From Serinus canaria (taxonomy: Eukaryota > Chordata > Aves > Passeriformes > Fringillidae), in NCBI RefSeq assembly GCF_022539315.1, contig NC_066317.1, forward strand, positions 66,373,179-66,437,178: 64,000 nt of DNA. Reading direction: 5' to 3'. Under the pieces are notes generated by a model. The model made no database searches, was not told the DNA's origin, and saw only the letters and a list, made by a program, of their open reading frames with translations. Both the position numbers and the translations under genes were made by a program. Of this stretch, positions 46,754 through 59,993 are shown one piece after another; within the stretch, counting starts at the first letter, position 1; each line of letters begins with the position of its first letter.

Positions 46754-47344
46754 TGTGGAAACCCAGGGCACCACAGGAATATTTCTCTGTCTGCTCTGGG
46801 GTGCCCTGACCCCCAGGGGAGCACTGACTTTCACCCTCATTCATGGAGAAAGTTTCCCAGACTTCAGGATAGACCAGAATCCACAAAAGTGTGAAATAGA
46901 TTCTAGAGAGCAGTGTAGGTGTAGCACTCGGGGAGAAATTGAGGGTTTGGGTTTTTTATTATGTCATGGATGGCAGCAAGATGGAGAGCACAGGGTGTGA
47001 TCCTGGGTTTCTTCTTCATGCTGCTTCTTCCTTCTTCTCCATGGGTTTGGGTGGCATTTTGCAATTGGGCAGGAAAGTCCCCATTGTGGGCTCTGTGGGA
47101 TCAGTTATTGGGTTAAAAGGGAAAATAATCCAGGTGTCAGTTCTTAATTGGATAGTTTAGTCTTAAAAGCCCTTGGAACAAGAGACTGTTGGCCATTTTG
47201 TGCCTTCTAATGAAAGGCTGCAGAACTCACAGCAGTGAGACTGTTTTACTGATAAGAATAATAAACACCTGAGTCTGAACATGAACTGCTGTCTCAAGTG
47301 CCTACAATCCAGACCCAGAGAAACCCACAACAGGGACCCCCACA
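46754..47344 (+). mobile_element. Solo ERVK-like LTR, copy 2, perfect 6-bp TSD
   Basis: Begins TGTGGAAACCCAGGGCACC, ends GACCCCCACA, and is flanked by GTGTGA on both sides. AATAAA lies at 47260-47265. It aligns over its full 591 bases with 28553-29146 in the same orientation and differs by scattered substitutions and small indels. The intact TSD shows it is a separate insertion and not a segmental duplication of the other copy. Confidence 0.92.
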
Positions 47345-47350
47345 GTGTGA
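47345..47350 (+). repeat. TSD GTGTGA, right copy
   Basis: Exact match to 46748-46753. Confidence 0.9.
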
Positions 47351-50300
47351 CAGTTAAAGAATGAATTATAACAATTTTAAGCTTAATTTTATGGTCAGCA
47401 CCAGGAGCTGTAGCAACATGTGGATAACCAAATCCTCCAGCAGCATCTGACTGACCAAACATGAGCTTTAGTAGGTTAACATTTATTTAAGTATTTTCTC
47501 CTGTCATCCTCTGTGCACTGACTGGCAGGGGCATGTGGGGCTCTCCTCTGGGTGTGTGAGAGGCCTTAAGCATTCTGAGCTCCCTTTTCAGTTTCCAGAA
47601 TTTCAGATATACTTTTGAAAAAGATAATGTTCCTTCTCCTTTTCCACAGTATTTTTTTTTCATGCTTCTGACAGCTGGACCATGAGATTTCTGAGAGAGC
47701 CCTGAACATATTGTACACCCTAAATAAAACAGTGAGTTTATCAATGTTTGAAAATCAAGATGTTTGCCTCCCTTCTGGAACATCTTCTGCACTACAGTCC
47801 TCACTTCTTCCTCTCATTTGTAACAGCCTCTAATACCCAACCAAACTATTCCCTGATAGTGAATGTAGTGCTGGACCAGTCTGGCTATTGGTATTTAAAC
47901 CAGTACTGCTGATACTCCTCCAGCAGCTCTTACACCTTGCCCTGGGACAGATAATTCCACATGAACAAACATTTTCAAACATTATCAAGCATTTTCCCAT
48001 CAGTTTTGCATGCTGCCCTTACCCTCCTCTGAGAGCACAGAGGCAGCTCTTGGGCTCAGCAGCCCCCAGAAGGAAGTTGTGCTGGCTCATTTGCTTTGAG
48101 CAGTCTCCCTTCCTGCCCTCCTGCTCAACAGGTGAACTTCTGCTGAGGAAAAAAAGGCTCAGCAGCATTTTGCACTCTGAAAAATATCAGTGCTTATCCT
48201 TTCATACTACTGGGGTACAGGAGGAGACATAAATTATCTGTGTCTCTGACATTTCCATTCTTCTGGTCAATGTTTGAAAATTCCAGGATGCAATGAACCT
48301 GGAAACCTTTATTTTTTCAGAAAAACCCCTCAGATAAGGTTGCTTTATTATCCCACATAGGATGCAGAGCTTGTTTTATGAGTCTGATGCTGTAAAGCAG
48401 CCCTGTGACTGCATTAAACAACTAATGCATTTCTTATCTAAGCTGTTCAGCCTGAAATAATCTATATATTTTCATGATTTATCCTTCTTTAACCTCTTTC
48501 TTGAATTCCTATAACTTAACATAAGTAAATAAAATTAGGCATTAATTTTTAATGAAAATATTCCACAGCAAACTGGGAACTCAGGAGGCTTGTTCTGGAA
48601 ATGTCAATGCAAAACATTTCTGATGTGAAAGGCTTTATTTCAGCATCTCGAAAACTGAGAGTTTTATTTCAGAAAAAGTTAACTGCCACTTTCAAAAACT
48701 CAATGCTTTCACACTTTTTCCCCCAGTAAAATCAATTTACCAGATCCAATACACGTTCAGGAGTAATTTTGTTGTTTATAAGACTGAATTCTTTAAAGTG
48801 ATTTTTCTTTTCTCAGAAGAAAAAGCATCGTCTCAGCTATGCTTTCTGAATTACTGCTTCTGCCTCCTTCCTTGCAATTTGCTGGTGAAGCCTGAAATCA
48901 CTGGATACACAAAATGTATCTAAAATCCCCAGGTTGCAGTAACACCTGCCAGTTAAAGGTACCTCAGCTGAGGCACAGGTGAAGGGATTTATTTATTGAA
49001 ATAAATCCAGCACCAAAACAAGTGACTGCGTGGTGTGAGGCTTTCCAGGGAGTGATGTGATGGTTTGTCCATTACTGTCCATGAGAATATTCAGCTCTTT
49101 ATGGGGAGCACATGGCAATCTGGCAGCCTTAGCAGTTTGTGAAGAGCAATGAACACTTTAATATCCTTTAAAAATGCAAATCCTCAGTGTTGATGCTAAA
49201 TCCAGACATTTATGGATTAATGTCTGCTGACCCTGCAGCAATCAGGTTTGGCAGCAGAATTCCTCAGTGGAATGGAGGCCTGGATCTGCTGAGCTTTCCC
49301 AGTTAACCCAGTGAAAGCCATGTGCTGGTGTAACTCAGGAAAGTTGGTGTTAAGCCTGCACTCATCTTTGCAGCCCTGCACTCTCTCTTGTACCCCCACA
49401 CAGCAAGGGAATATTTTTTTTTTTCCTTTAGATTTACCATCCTTTTTGAGCACTCAAGAGGTTCCCTGCCCTTGTCTTCTGTCCAGGTGCAATGAAAGTG
49501 AGGATGTCAAAGCCCTCAAAGTCTTTTCCTTGTGAAATATAGAGCCTCAGAAAAAATAAGAAATTGCTTTTGCTGACTGCTTGCTTTCTCCTGCTTTTTC
49601 ACAAACAAATCCCTGGCCAAACTCAAGGTGATCAATGGGGTCTTTCAAAACCGTTCCTCAGTGGCAGAAAGTTTGAATAAATGAAAGTTAAGGACTCCAG
49701 AACCCGAAGCAATTTAATTTTCTACATGCCAAATGAAACATAATCGCTTTTCTATATCTACTCTACTAGATTTTGCTAGGTCCTTAAATAAAACAAACAA
49801 ACAAACAAACCTCAGGGAAATTAATGTTTTGAAAGCACTTATTTATTTTCATAGGAATTTTTAATAGGAATTTTTAACTATTTAGAAATTTAAAATTAAC
49901 CAGCAAAATGTAGCTTACTTATGCCTCAAACAACTGCCTTTGCATTTTCAAATAATTTCAATATTTTCATAAATCTAACTAGGACTTAACATTTCTCATT
50001 AGCAAATTCTTGAAGTAGAGAGGTTAATTTCTCATAATATCAGACTGAGAAAATACAGTATTTTTTTGTGAGAGGATCATGCCTTGCTAACTCTGAAGCA
50101 CAATGAAAAACAGAGTATTTGGAGATTTTTCCAGAACTGTGAGGCCTGATAATATTTCCCAACAACAGGCATCAAGAAGAAGGTTCATAGCTGAAGTACA
50201 GTGACCTTTTTTCTTGTTGTTTATGGACTAGGGAGGAAAGAGAAAAAAAAGAAAACAAACCCAAAAACTATAGGTGTTTTTTAAATTAGAAATTTAAGAA

Positions 50301-51480
50301 ATATAGTTTCACTTGTTGGCTCAGCCAAATGCTTGGTTCATGACCTGTAAAAATCTTTAAATATTTCTGAGTTTTAGTTCAGTTACATGAACAGAAGAGA
50401 AGAGAGAAATGATCTCTGGTGATATTTTAAAATTAAATTTCTTGTCCATATTCCATAGAAGAAGCCTTGTCTGCTGCAGAGAGAGGAATATCTTGAATTT
50501 GTTCACTGCATGGAGCCAAGGAAAGAACTTGGGCTTGAAATAAGAGGCAGAGGATGAATCTGATCTTCAAGCTGGGTCTCCTCAAAACCTTTTAATCTGA
50601 ACAAACAGATCACAATTTTATGGAAAGTGTTTATTAGATTTATAGATGGGAAAACATTCAAATGACTTGAAAAAAAAGGGGAAACAAATCCTCCTCAAGG
50701 CCTTGGCCAGCTGAGTTTCATTCATATGAAGTTCAATAATTTCATCATAAAAAGCTTAAGAAAATTCTGCCTGTATTAATGAAGTATTAACCTCAGAGAT
50801 GGAGTCCACCCTGAAATGTGACTTAAACCAATGGAACTGCTCCAGCCCAGGGCAACTGAAATCTTGGATACATTTAATGATTTTTACAGACCTACTTGTC
50901 AAACCTGATCTTTACTGCAAAGTACCAAACTACAAATAAAAAAAAAACATATGGATCCACAACTTTGGAAACTGTAGAAGAACAGAAGCTTTGTGAGGTG
51001 ATGCCAGGGCATGCCAAGAGTGCAGAGAGGATCATTCCAAAATGAAGAGCAAAAATGGCTGATATTTCTCTGAATCATACAGCTTGGAGTCTGTAGAAAT
51101 TTTATCTGGTGCTTTTACCCTTTTACATTTACTTTGTCTTTTAATTATTATTTGTTTGTTTGTTTGCTTTTTTCCAGTGTGCTGAAAAAAAAAAAAAGGA
51201 AATAATGGAATGATTTCTATTCTCCTCCCAGTTTTAGTACTCTGCACATATTGCTATTTTATTTTTCTAATGAGGGACCTCTCTAAGTGGGGCAAGCTAA
51301 GACCAAACTCTCTTGTAAAGGGCTAGAAGGAGCCACTGGATAAATGGCATTAATTTTGCAAGGAGAGATAATATGTCTTATTAGGTCAAGTCAAGTGGCA
51401 GAAAAATACCTTAAGCATGACCAAACTAAACCAAAAAGTCTTCTGACACTTTCTCATATATCTGATTTTAGAGGATAGTT
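47351..51480. other. Unassigned non-coding stretch
   Basis: About 4.1 kb with no LTR, CR1 or gene that I can recognise. It contains an (AAAC)n run at 49791-49810 and a TTTG run near 51151-51166. Confidence 0.55.
49791..49810. repeat. (AAAC)n microsatellite
   Basis: Five AAAC units. Confidence 0.93.
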
Positions 51481-52620
51481 GCTGGGCTGCATATTTAAAT
51501 CTCACTAAATTAGATTTGTGTCCTGATGTTGTCAGGCATGACATGATAGTGTAGGGTTAATAGTAATTATTTTTTTTAATTGTGATTTCTTCTAATGATT
51601 TCCTCCTCCACAAACTCATAATTTTTTTTTTTATTTCCTTAAGTAATGAGTAAAATGAGTATTCACCTGCCTGGAAGTGATTTTATGATGATAACAGGTT
51701 TATTGCCTAATGTTGGTAAAACACTTAGAGGCTCAGAACTGCCATGTATTATCATTATTGACAATAGAAACTACTCCAGTGATGAATACTACTTTTTCTC
51801 CCTGAAAATGGGCTTTAATTTAGATTAATTGAAGCATCTGTTACACGTTAATCTGATTTCCTGTATCTATTGAGGACTGAAAATAAATGTTTTAATGTTT
51901 TACCTTATTGGAAAACTTTTTAGGACTAAGACTGCATTTTACATATTCATCTATAACCCAGCATTGTGAATCATGTCAGAGTCCCCTGCTGCTCAAATTG
52001 TAAATAATATTATCTGGTAATTATGCATAATAAAAAAGTTTGCTGCAATATCTTTATAGTGACTTGACCCCCATAACTTCTCTAAGTTAAATTAAAAATG
52101 TATTTATGAATAGTCACCACGGAGTGTCACCATGAGCTTTTTATACCCTATAAATATACCATGATTAATTATCTCTAGGCATTTGATACACTGTAATTTA
52201 TTTAGGATTAATGGACTCAGCTCATCAGTAAATGCTGAGTTCCTCCATATTTCAGGAATGTCTAATCCATTAGCTGCACTGAAGGTTATCTGTAAAGAAT
52301 AAATCAATAGGCTGATGCTTGTCAAACATTGTGCTATTCAAATTGTTTGCACTCAATAATATCTGTAAAAACCTTGGTGTTTAGTTTGCCACAATTTAAA
52401 GGAGGATGGAATTGCCTGGATTCCATCCAGTGATTTTTAGAAATAATCACAGGGGGATTATTTTCTTTGGTATACTGTCCCTAAAATCATAAACTATGTG
52501 TATGTTTAATTATAAACTATGCTGCATTCTTCAATGATCATTTGTAATATCATTTTAATGGTTGCAGATATTCATGACTCAAAAAAACCCCAAAACAACA
52601 ACCAGGAAAAAAACCCAGTG
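51481..52620. other. AT-rich stretch, candidate conserved non-coding DNA
   Basis: About 1.1 kb free of repeats, rich in TAAT-type words (for example ATTTAGATTAATTGAAG near 51817), with GGATTA at 52205-52210 facing TAATCC at 52263-52268. This texture is common in conserved vertebrate enhancers, but composition alone also produces it. Conservation cannot be judged from one sequence. Confidence 0.25.
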
Positions 52621-55600
52621 AAGGCCACATTTATTTATTTGAAATGGTATTTTAGAAGCACAGCAACTTTCAGGTTTAAGTCCAGGGTCAAAATCTGACT
52701 TTCCTTTTTTCTTAAGCAGATATGCTCAATGTAATGAAATATCTTGTTCTGTAATCACCAACTTTCAGGTTTAAGTCTGGCCTCATTCACTTCACAATCA
52801 TTCTGGCTCTATTCTCCCTTGAGGCTGTTCTAGAAAATAAACTACTAAAACTCAAATTAACTCTAATAGTTTATGAAAACATTGGTCTTGTAAGCCAAAG
52901 GTTGAAGACTAAACCCCTTCTTAGAGTTACCCTGCTGTTCAGCCCACTATTTCAGGAAGAAAGGACTCAAACCTTCATCTCCAACTCCCAAAGCTGGCAT
53001 TTTAAACTAAAAAAAATGGGAAAAAAAAATAACCACCCAACTTACATGCATGGTTAATGTATAAAAATACACAGAAAGGATGAAAGTTGGATAATTTTCA
53101 ATGCACCAGGGAAAGTGTCCATACTTTATATTAAATAATATAACAGATGCAGCCATTGAATGACAGCTATTCAATATATTATGTGCTCATTAGGTTTATT
53201 TGCTCTGTATCACACACATGAACATGCTAAATATCAAAACCTTGTCCCAAAGCACAGGGGAGCTAAACAGAAGAAACAAGGAAGGAAAAGGGAGACGAGA
53301 TACTCTACATTTATTATAGCAGTATTTTGGCATAAGCATGAGCACAGGCTTGCCAATTTTTAGTGGCAGCATCAGAATATTTTATTTTGAATTAAAGATT
53401 GCTTTAGCTTGGAAAGAAGTTCTTGTGAAACTCTGCTTGTAAAATAGGGAGAGGTGTGTGACAAATGGGGAGAGTTTGTGGAGATAAGTAAGGTGTGCTG
53501 AGCTTTAGGGATATTTCTTATCTGTGCCAGCTCTTGTTCTGTAGCTGGCAGACACAAACTCTTTAGGGCAGGTGTCTGCTTCTATCATTCTTCCCCACAA
53601 TTCCTGGCTTAGCTTTTCCAGACTCTCATTCTGCATTTGGATCCACCAAAACCAAATACTGATTAACTCCTGAGTATATCAGGAGGGAGTTTTTCAGTCC
53701 AGCATGACAAAATTATGTCTGGAAAAGGGAAATGGTGCAGTGACAGCTGCTAGTTAGCTGGTGATCACTGGCTGCTTCCACAGCATCTGCAGGGCAGCAT
53801 TACAGGGCCTTGGGTGGAAACTGAATGTAGACACTGCTGTCTGTCCAATGCTGGCTGTAACTTTACAGACAGCAATAATGACCCTGAAGCACAAAATTTA
53901 TTTTATCACCTGTCTTTTATAGAATTTGGCCCAAACGTTTTGTAATTTAAATGCATAGACTTATGATCAGAATAGCTTCTAAACCAACAAAATGTTGGCA
54001 AAGACATCAATCCAGTCCATACCCACTGGTTCACAGTTTTACAGAGGTATGAAAAGAGCCTCAGGAAGACTAAGATAATGTGAAAAAACCACAGAGCCAC
54101 TGGTCATGCCCAGATATTCCTAGCAGAGTCTCACAAAGATAAGAAAAACCAGCAGCCCACAGAGAATTTTTCCTTTGAGCTAAAAAATAATTAACTGACA
54201 ATAAGGGGAATTAAAAGTTTCCCTTTGTGTATAAAAGATGCTCTTTATGCTCCCTTGAAAACTGGAGGAACAAAGAGATCTTCTCATTCTGGATGGACTG
54301 CTCTCTGCAGAGCAGGAGGCTGAGCTGGCTGCTCAGGGCTCTTCCTTGCTGGCACAGGCAGGAGAATGAAGGAAAGAATGAACAAATCCTTGGCTCTCAC
54401 AGGTCCTTGGCTCTTCCATCACCCCATACCAGACTCAACATAGCTGAACCATCAATGTGGAGTTTGGGTGAGATTCATCTGCAGGAATTAAGGCAGGTTT
54501 CTGATTGAGGATGATGTGGTTTTCTTGCTCAGTTCTATGGTGTGTGTTATTAAAATCTTCGTGGAGCCTAAAGGGAGTTTAGAGGACTTGCTCAGGTGTT
54601 GATCTTACCTGTACCAGGATGAAGCTAAGCCTTAGTGTGAAGCCTAAGATGCCATTTGGGTTCTCCCTATAGTCTTAGACATTTGTTGAGATGTATCTTG
54701 CTGGGCAGGGACTGCATGTCAAGTTATTGAGCAGGTAAATTTAGAGGCAATTTATCCTGCCACAAAGTGATGAGATGTTCCAAACCCCTCAGGTTTAGAT
54801 CTGTGTTCAGGAGTTCCCACTTCAGTTCTGGGTGCTTTTCTTTGATGCCAATGAAGTTACTGTTTCCTGCAATCTCTCATGCTTGGCCTTCCTTTTACAT
54901 ATCAAGGATGGACTATGAGTGTCAAAACCACTGAGCTCTGTCTTCCAGAAGAGTATAAAAATATCCAGCCCATCCATCAAGCTGGGCACAGCACAACTCA
55001 GTTTGTCATGACAACAAAGTAATCTGAGAGCTCTCTGATAATGATTCTAATAAATGCCTTGGTGCATGAGAGGCTTATCAGCAAAATGACAAATTGATAA
55101 AAGAGAAGGTTACACAAGAATTCAAATAAAAAGCTTTCAGTCTGTGTCAAGTGTTTCTTCTTGCCTGGTAACGGCTGAATAGAGAGGAAATGAAAGAAAT
55201 TCTCTTGGCTGCAGGATGAAAACCCCACACAGAAAAAGAAACCCCTCAGACCAAGTGCAAGGTGGGCTTGACTTGAGAGCAGCTGAGGCTCTCTGGGGAA
55301 CAAAGGGGGGTTTGCTTTCACTGGCTCAAGGTAAATAACCTTGGCCACACAGTTAGGAGCTGTGGATATGTCAAGTGAAGCTTTCAGGATCCAATTCAGG
55401 CACCAAGGTTAGGAGCTGGAAGCACCATGGCTACCCCATACCTGCTCAGCTGCCACCAAAGGTACTGCAGCAACCTAAGGATGGGTCAGATTAACTGGGC
55501 CAAATCAGGTATTTCATCTAGGCTCCAGACCCCTGAAGAAGCTATTTAAATATATTCATATTTTTCAGCTGCTGCAGTGTTTTAAACATGGTGTTACTCT

Positions 55601-55682
55601 AACTCCTAACTTGGGGTTGTTTAGACAAGGTTTTGGTGGCACCTGAGGCATCAGGGGAGAGCAGGGTGTGCTGCTCACAAAT
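52621..55682. other. Unassigned non-coding stretch
   Basis: About 3 kb. CAACTTTCAGGTTTAAGTC occurs twice, at 52664-52682 and 52759-52777. No gene or mobile element is recognised. Confidence 0.5.
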
Positions 55683-55750
55683 CACAGAATCACAGAATTT
55701 CTAGGTTGGAAGAGACCTTTAAGATCATCGAGTCCAACCCAGTTGGACTT
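55683..55750 (-). mobile_element. CR1 LINE 3' end
   Basis: ATCACAGAATCACAGAATTT, then TAGGTTGGAAGAGACCTTTA, then AGATCATCGAGTCCAACCC. This is the reverse complement of a CR1 end with its terminal ATTCTGTG repeats. It is truncated after about 70 bases. Confidence 0.88.
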
Positions 55751-57400
55751 AAAGTTATCTGGAATTTGATCTCATCAGTGCCCCACGTTATGAGGAAATA
55801 AAATATCTGATATCCAGAAGATAAATGTCAAGATAGTTTTGAGAAGTGAAGAAAAAATACAGTGTCAGATTGCTTTAAAATTTTTGTAAGGGTTGAAGTT
55901 TGAATACAGAGTGAAAATTTTCTTGCACTCTTGCAGTGTTATTTCGTTCAAATGTGTTTTTAACTACAGAAAATGTGTATTCTGTCTATTTTCTTTCTTT
56001 CAGAAGACCTGTGATATTCCCATAAACATTTCAGTGTGACAGAGGCTTTTTGATTAAAGGTTTTTCGTTTGGCTTGCCAAACGCAGTCTCTGAAATAACA
56101 TTTCTGCTCCTAAAACATCCAAGATTATATAAGCTATTTCTGAAAGCTACTTCTCTAGAGGCTGCTTGTAATCTGCCCTTTAGCTTCTAAATTTCCTGAA
56201 AACAGGGGCAGGCTGTTACCCACCTCTTAACTCTCTTTGCCAATGGAAAATTTTCTCCTGAGAAGTTACCCTAACTACAAGTGTACAATTTGTAATCCAC
56301 CAACTGCCCTGAAAGTGCACTCAGCTTCAGAGGAACTGAGACTTCAATGTCTTGAAAGATTCTGCAGCTTTGGTTTTGGTTCAGGTTGTTTGATTTTCCC
56401 TTCTCCTGTATTTCTTTTCCACATTTTGTTGTAGAAAGGCAAGAATTCATTTCAAGTTGTTGAAAAGTTGTCTCTGATGATTTTTTGGCTCTGTATAGCA
56501 AAAAATTTCTTGGTTTTAGTTCAGATTGCATTGATTTAATCATATGTACCAAAGATCCAGTAAAAGCTTGTAAAGCCTCACCAGATGTTTCTCATTCCAG
56601 ATTTCACATGGGACCAGTTTTATTTACAGAAAAACCACTTGTATTATCCCAACTCCCTGGGATGAGGCGAGAAGAAAGACCCCTCCTGCAATTATGTGCA
56701 ATGTTCAACCTTTTAATAACTGACTCTATTTTCAAATGTAATTAAAAATAAGTGATAATTTGGTTAGTTTTAATGAACAGCTGGGATGGGGTTTCCTTCT
56801 GAGACGCCAGGTATAGTGACTCCTTTTTATCTAATTCCTGAGAAACAAGGCATAAGGTGGCCATTTAATTGGGTGGGTAGGATCAACAGATGGTGCTCCA
56901 GGAGTGTGAATGATCCTGTAGCCTTCTCATGGACAGCTTTATTCACTCCCTGCCCCTTTTTTGCTACTGTACCTGTTCTGTCAGCATCCAGCTGTCAAAC
57001 CTGCACCCTACCCAGCTCCACCTTGTCCTCAACAGGATTTTCCTCTGTGCTATTCAATGTCAGGAAATGTGGGATGGACAAGTGGGATGCACAATTGTGA
57101 CAAGGAGAGCATATCCTTCATCTTGGTGGTGTTTTCACCAGCATTTTATTTCAAGTGTTTCTCACTAATCCCCAATTTCTGAGAAGAGTATGGATGTGCA
57201 TGGGCCTTTTTGCTTAGCCTTAGTTGCCACCTCTGAGGTTTGGCAAAGCCACCTCATGTGTGAGGTTCTGAGCTCCTGTAGAACCAAAGGTATCAACAGA
57301 GGGGTTGATTTGTTCCTGGAGCCCTGTGAGCTCCTCCACAGTCCCTTCTTACCCCAAGTTCTTTGGAATGGTTGGATGGTTTCAGCTTTTGGCCAGCTAC
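55751..57400. other. Unassigned stretch with an 18-bp palindrome
   Basis: About 1.65 kb without a recognised repeat. Contains the perfect palindromic hairpin at 56066-56083. Frames at 56786-57182 overlap in several phases and show no domain. Confidence 0.5.
56066..56083. other. 18-bp perfect inverted repeat
   Basis: CGTTTGGC and GCCAAACG are exact reverse complements separated by TT. It carries two CpGs in an AT-rich, CpG-poor setting and two NFI-like TTGGC half-sites, though with a 2-base spacer rather than the usual five. Confidence 0.8.
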
Positions 57401-57453
57401 GGCCAAAGATCTTAAAGGTCTCTTCCAACTCAAACGATTTTGTGATTCTCTGC
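57401..57453 (+). mobile_element. CR1 LINE 3' tail, short
   Basis: AAAGATCTTAAAGGTCTCTT, CCAACTCAAACGATTTTGTG and ATTCTCTG match the last ~50 bases of CR1. Confidence 0.78.
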
Positions 57454-59993
57454 ATTTAGCAGAGACTACAAATAGCATCTTATTGCTGAGCAGGGAAGTG
57501 GAAAATTACAGAGAGCGAGTTTCCAGAAGGATGTCTAACAGCCTCTGTTTGCACCAGCAATAAAGTCTGTAAATAAAGCAGCAGCTTTACGTTTGCTGAG
57601 GTCCTGAAGCCCAAGGAGAGACCAGCTCTCTGTCTGAGGAGACTTTCAATCAAATAGGATAATCCTTCAGATGCCTGTGATTGATTTCTGTTGCCCAAAG
57701 CCTGTTCTTGTTGTGTTAAATAATGTATCTGCCCTGTGAGACAGGCTGTATTTCTCTCTCAGCTGGAGCTGAGCGTTGTACCCATCTCCCAGCTGAGAGC
57801 AGCGACCTCTCCTCCCTGACAGCCTCAGACACAGAAATCTGGGGCAGATTACAGGGGAAAAGGGAGCACACAACAGCATTTCCTTTGTGCCCCCTCCCAG
57901 CATTCAGCACTCTGCAGCTTGGCTCCTAATGAAGCTTTCTTGCATGAATCTGTCTGACTCCCTCAATTACGTTCCTCTCACACAAGGAGGGAGTTGAGCA
58001 GTTCAAGTGAATGACATGGAAATAAGCATAAAAAAAAAATAAATCCCAGAGCACATTGTGTGCTGATGTACTCAGGAAAGAATCCTGCAGGCAAACCATT
58101 CTGGTGCCCTTGTTGAAGGACACTTCATTGAGTTTTGCTAAATTGAGCCATTTTAGGAAAATGATAGGATTCAGCACTGTTAGGACATCTTATTCTGATC
58201 TCCTTTGAGCATTAGCCCAAGATTTATGGAGCAAATATACTGGTCATGTATGATAAAAACATCTCACTCTTCTGCATGTTCCACTGCTGCAAAGTACAGC
58301 AATGTGAAATGTAAAACTTAGGTTTTAGTGTCTATTATTTTTTTTTTCATTTGAAGTAGAAATGAAAGCAGGGAAGTAATTCAGAGATAATTTCATGAAC
58401 CAAATTACTTTTTGTGCACATATAGCAAAGTACACTAATATAAATTCTAAGCTTAGGCTGGATGGCTCACTGAGAAACAGTTTAATTTATCACATTAATT
58501 ATGTAATTAAAGCATGAAGGAAGCAATGGTTTAATTGAATACAGGCAATGTTTATTTGTTCACACAGGTATTTTGTATCCTTGTAAATTCATCAAATGAA
58601 GAAAATGTTTGCACCACTATAATTGGAGGGCCTAATTTATCCTTTCTTTAACTATCTCCAAATATATAAAAGTTGTTTGTTTATTCATGCCTGGAAATTG
58701 AGTAATTTCTTTTTTTTTGGAAAAAGGTAAAGAGTGCAGCAAAGTTAATTCTTATTGTAGAAATCTGTACAGAAACGCAGAGCATACATTCATTTATTTC
58801 CCAGCATAACTGTGCCATAAAGCAACACATGCTTGATTGCAATTCTAAAAGAAAATCTTATCTGCAAACCATATGCTCTCTGTGATGCCCTTATGCAGCT
58901 TGTTATTTTTTTCTGACAATATTCAAGTCAACTATTTTTTTAAAAAAATGGCAAAGCAGTGTAACATTTTGTTTTTGCTTTCATCTCCCACCCCTCCACA
59001 CAGGGATATTTAGCAGTGCTGGCTGCTAATGGGATGCACAAAGTTCTGTGGGATGTGGAGTATGGATGACCTTTCAGCTTCATTATTGTACACTTTATTT
59101 TACTTCATTTATGCTGCTATTATGTTCATAATTCTAACCAAGCTGACATTACCTTGAGGTTGTGTTCTTTTATTCTTTCTTGAAATATATTACAAAAATA
59201 AGATTAAATTGTTAATGTAGAAGAGTTTGCAGCAGGAGGGATCTGACTGGATTTGGCTTACTTTTTTTTCTTGTTTTCCATTCTTATGTTCATTATTTTG
59301 ATTTAAAATCTCCTGTGGAGACAGTAAAATATTTGAAAGGGCAGGTTAGGGAGCTGACAGGGGGTTTGTTCATCACAGCCATCCTCAACTTCAAAGCCCA
59401 ATCTGCAAAACATGGTGTGAACAAATACCTTGAGGTTTCTGACTTGCTCTCAGTGGGGTTAATGATCTCAGTTGGGTGACTGGCAGGAACCAGAGCTCTC
59501 AGAGTGCAGGACAGACCTGCAAGCTGGTGAGAGGGACACCTGGGCTGCAGGAGGTACCACATCGATGAACTCTGAGCCCCCAGCTGATTAGCCCAGCATT
59601 CTTGTGCCATCCCTTTCCTGGAGAGTGAGGGGATGAGAGAGACTTAGTGCAAGATGAAGAACAAGGACTGCCATGCTTATTGCCAGGTCTGATCATGACA
59701 AATTATCTTTTACTTTTTCTATTCCTGGGGTTTTTTTTGTTTTTTTTTTCCCCTTGTTTCTCCCTTTAACCGTATCCTACTTCTTTTTCCTTTGTCTGTC
59801 TCATCCCCTCCATGTTCTCTGCCACTCACATCTGTGTTATCTCTGGGGTTGTTGGGTGGCAGCAGCTTTCCAGCTTCCAGACTCATCACATCTCTAAAGT
59901 GATGCTGAGAAAGAATGCAACAAACAGCAATGCAACAAAGTGAAAAGCTGAGACACTTTAGAGGCTGAAGGCATCAGAACAAGTATTTGAGAA
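57454..59993. other. Unassigned stretch, part candidate conserved DNA
   Basis: About 2.5 kb. The part at 58380-59240 is AT-rich, repeat-free and dense in homeobox-like and octamer-like words, as many conserved enhancers are. This is an impression and not a demonstrated fact. Confidence 0.35.

Noticed and set aside
55971..56005. Pyrimidine tract followed by CAG as a 3' splice site of a hidden exon
   Set aside because: No open frame of useful length with a matching donor follows, and such tracts are frequent in this AT-rich DNA.
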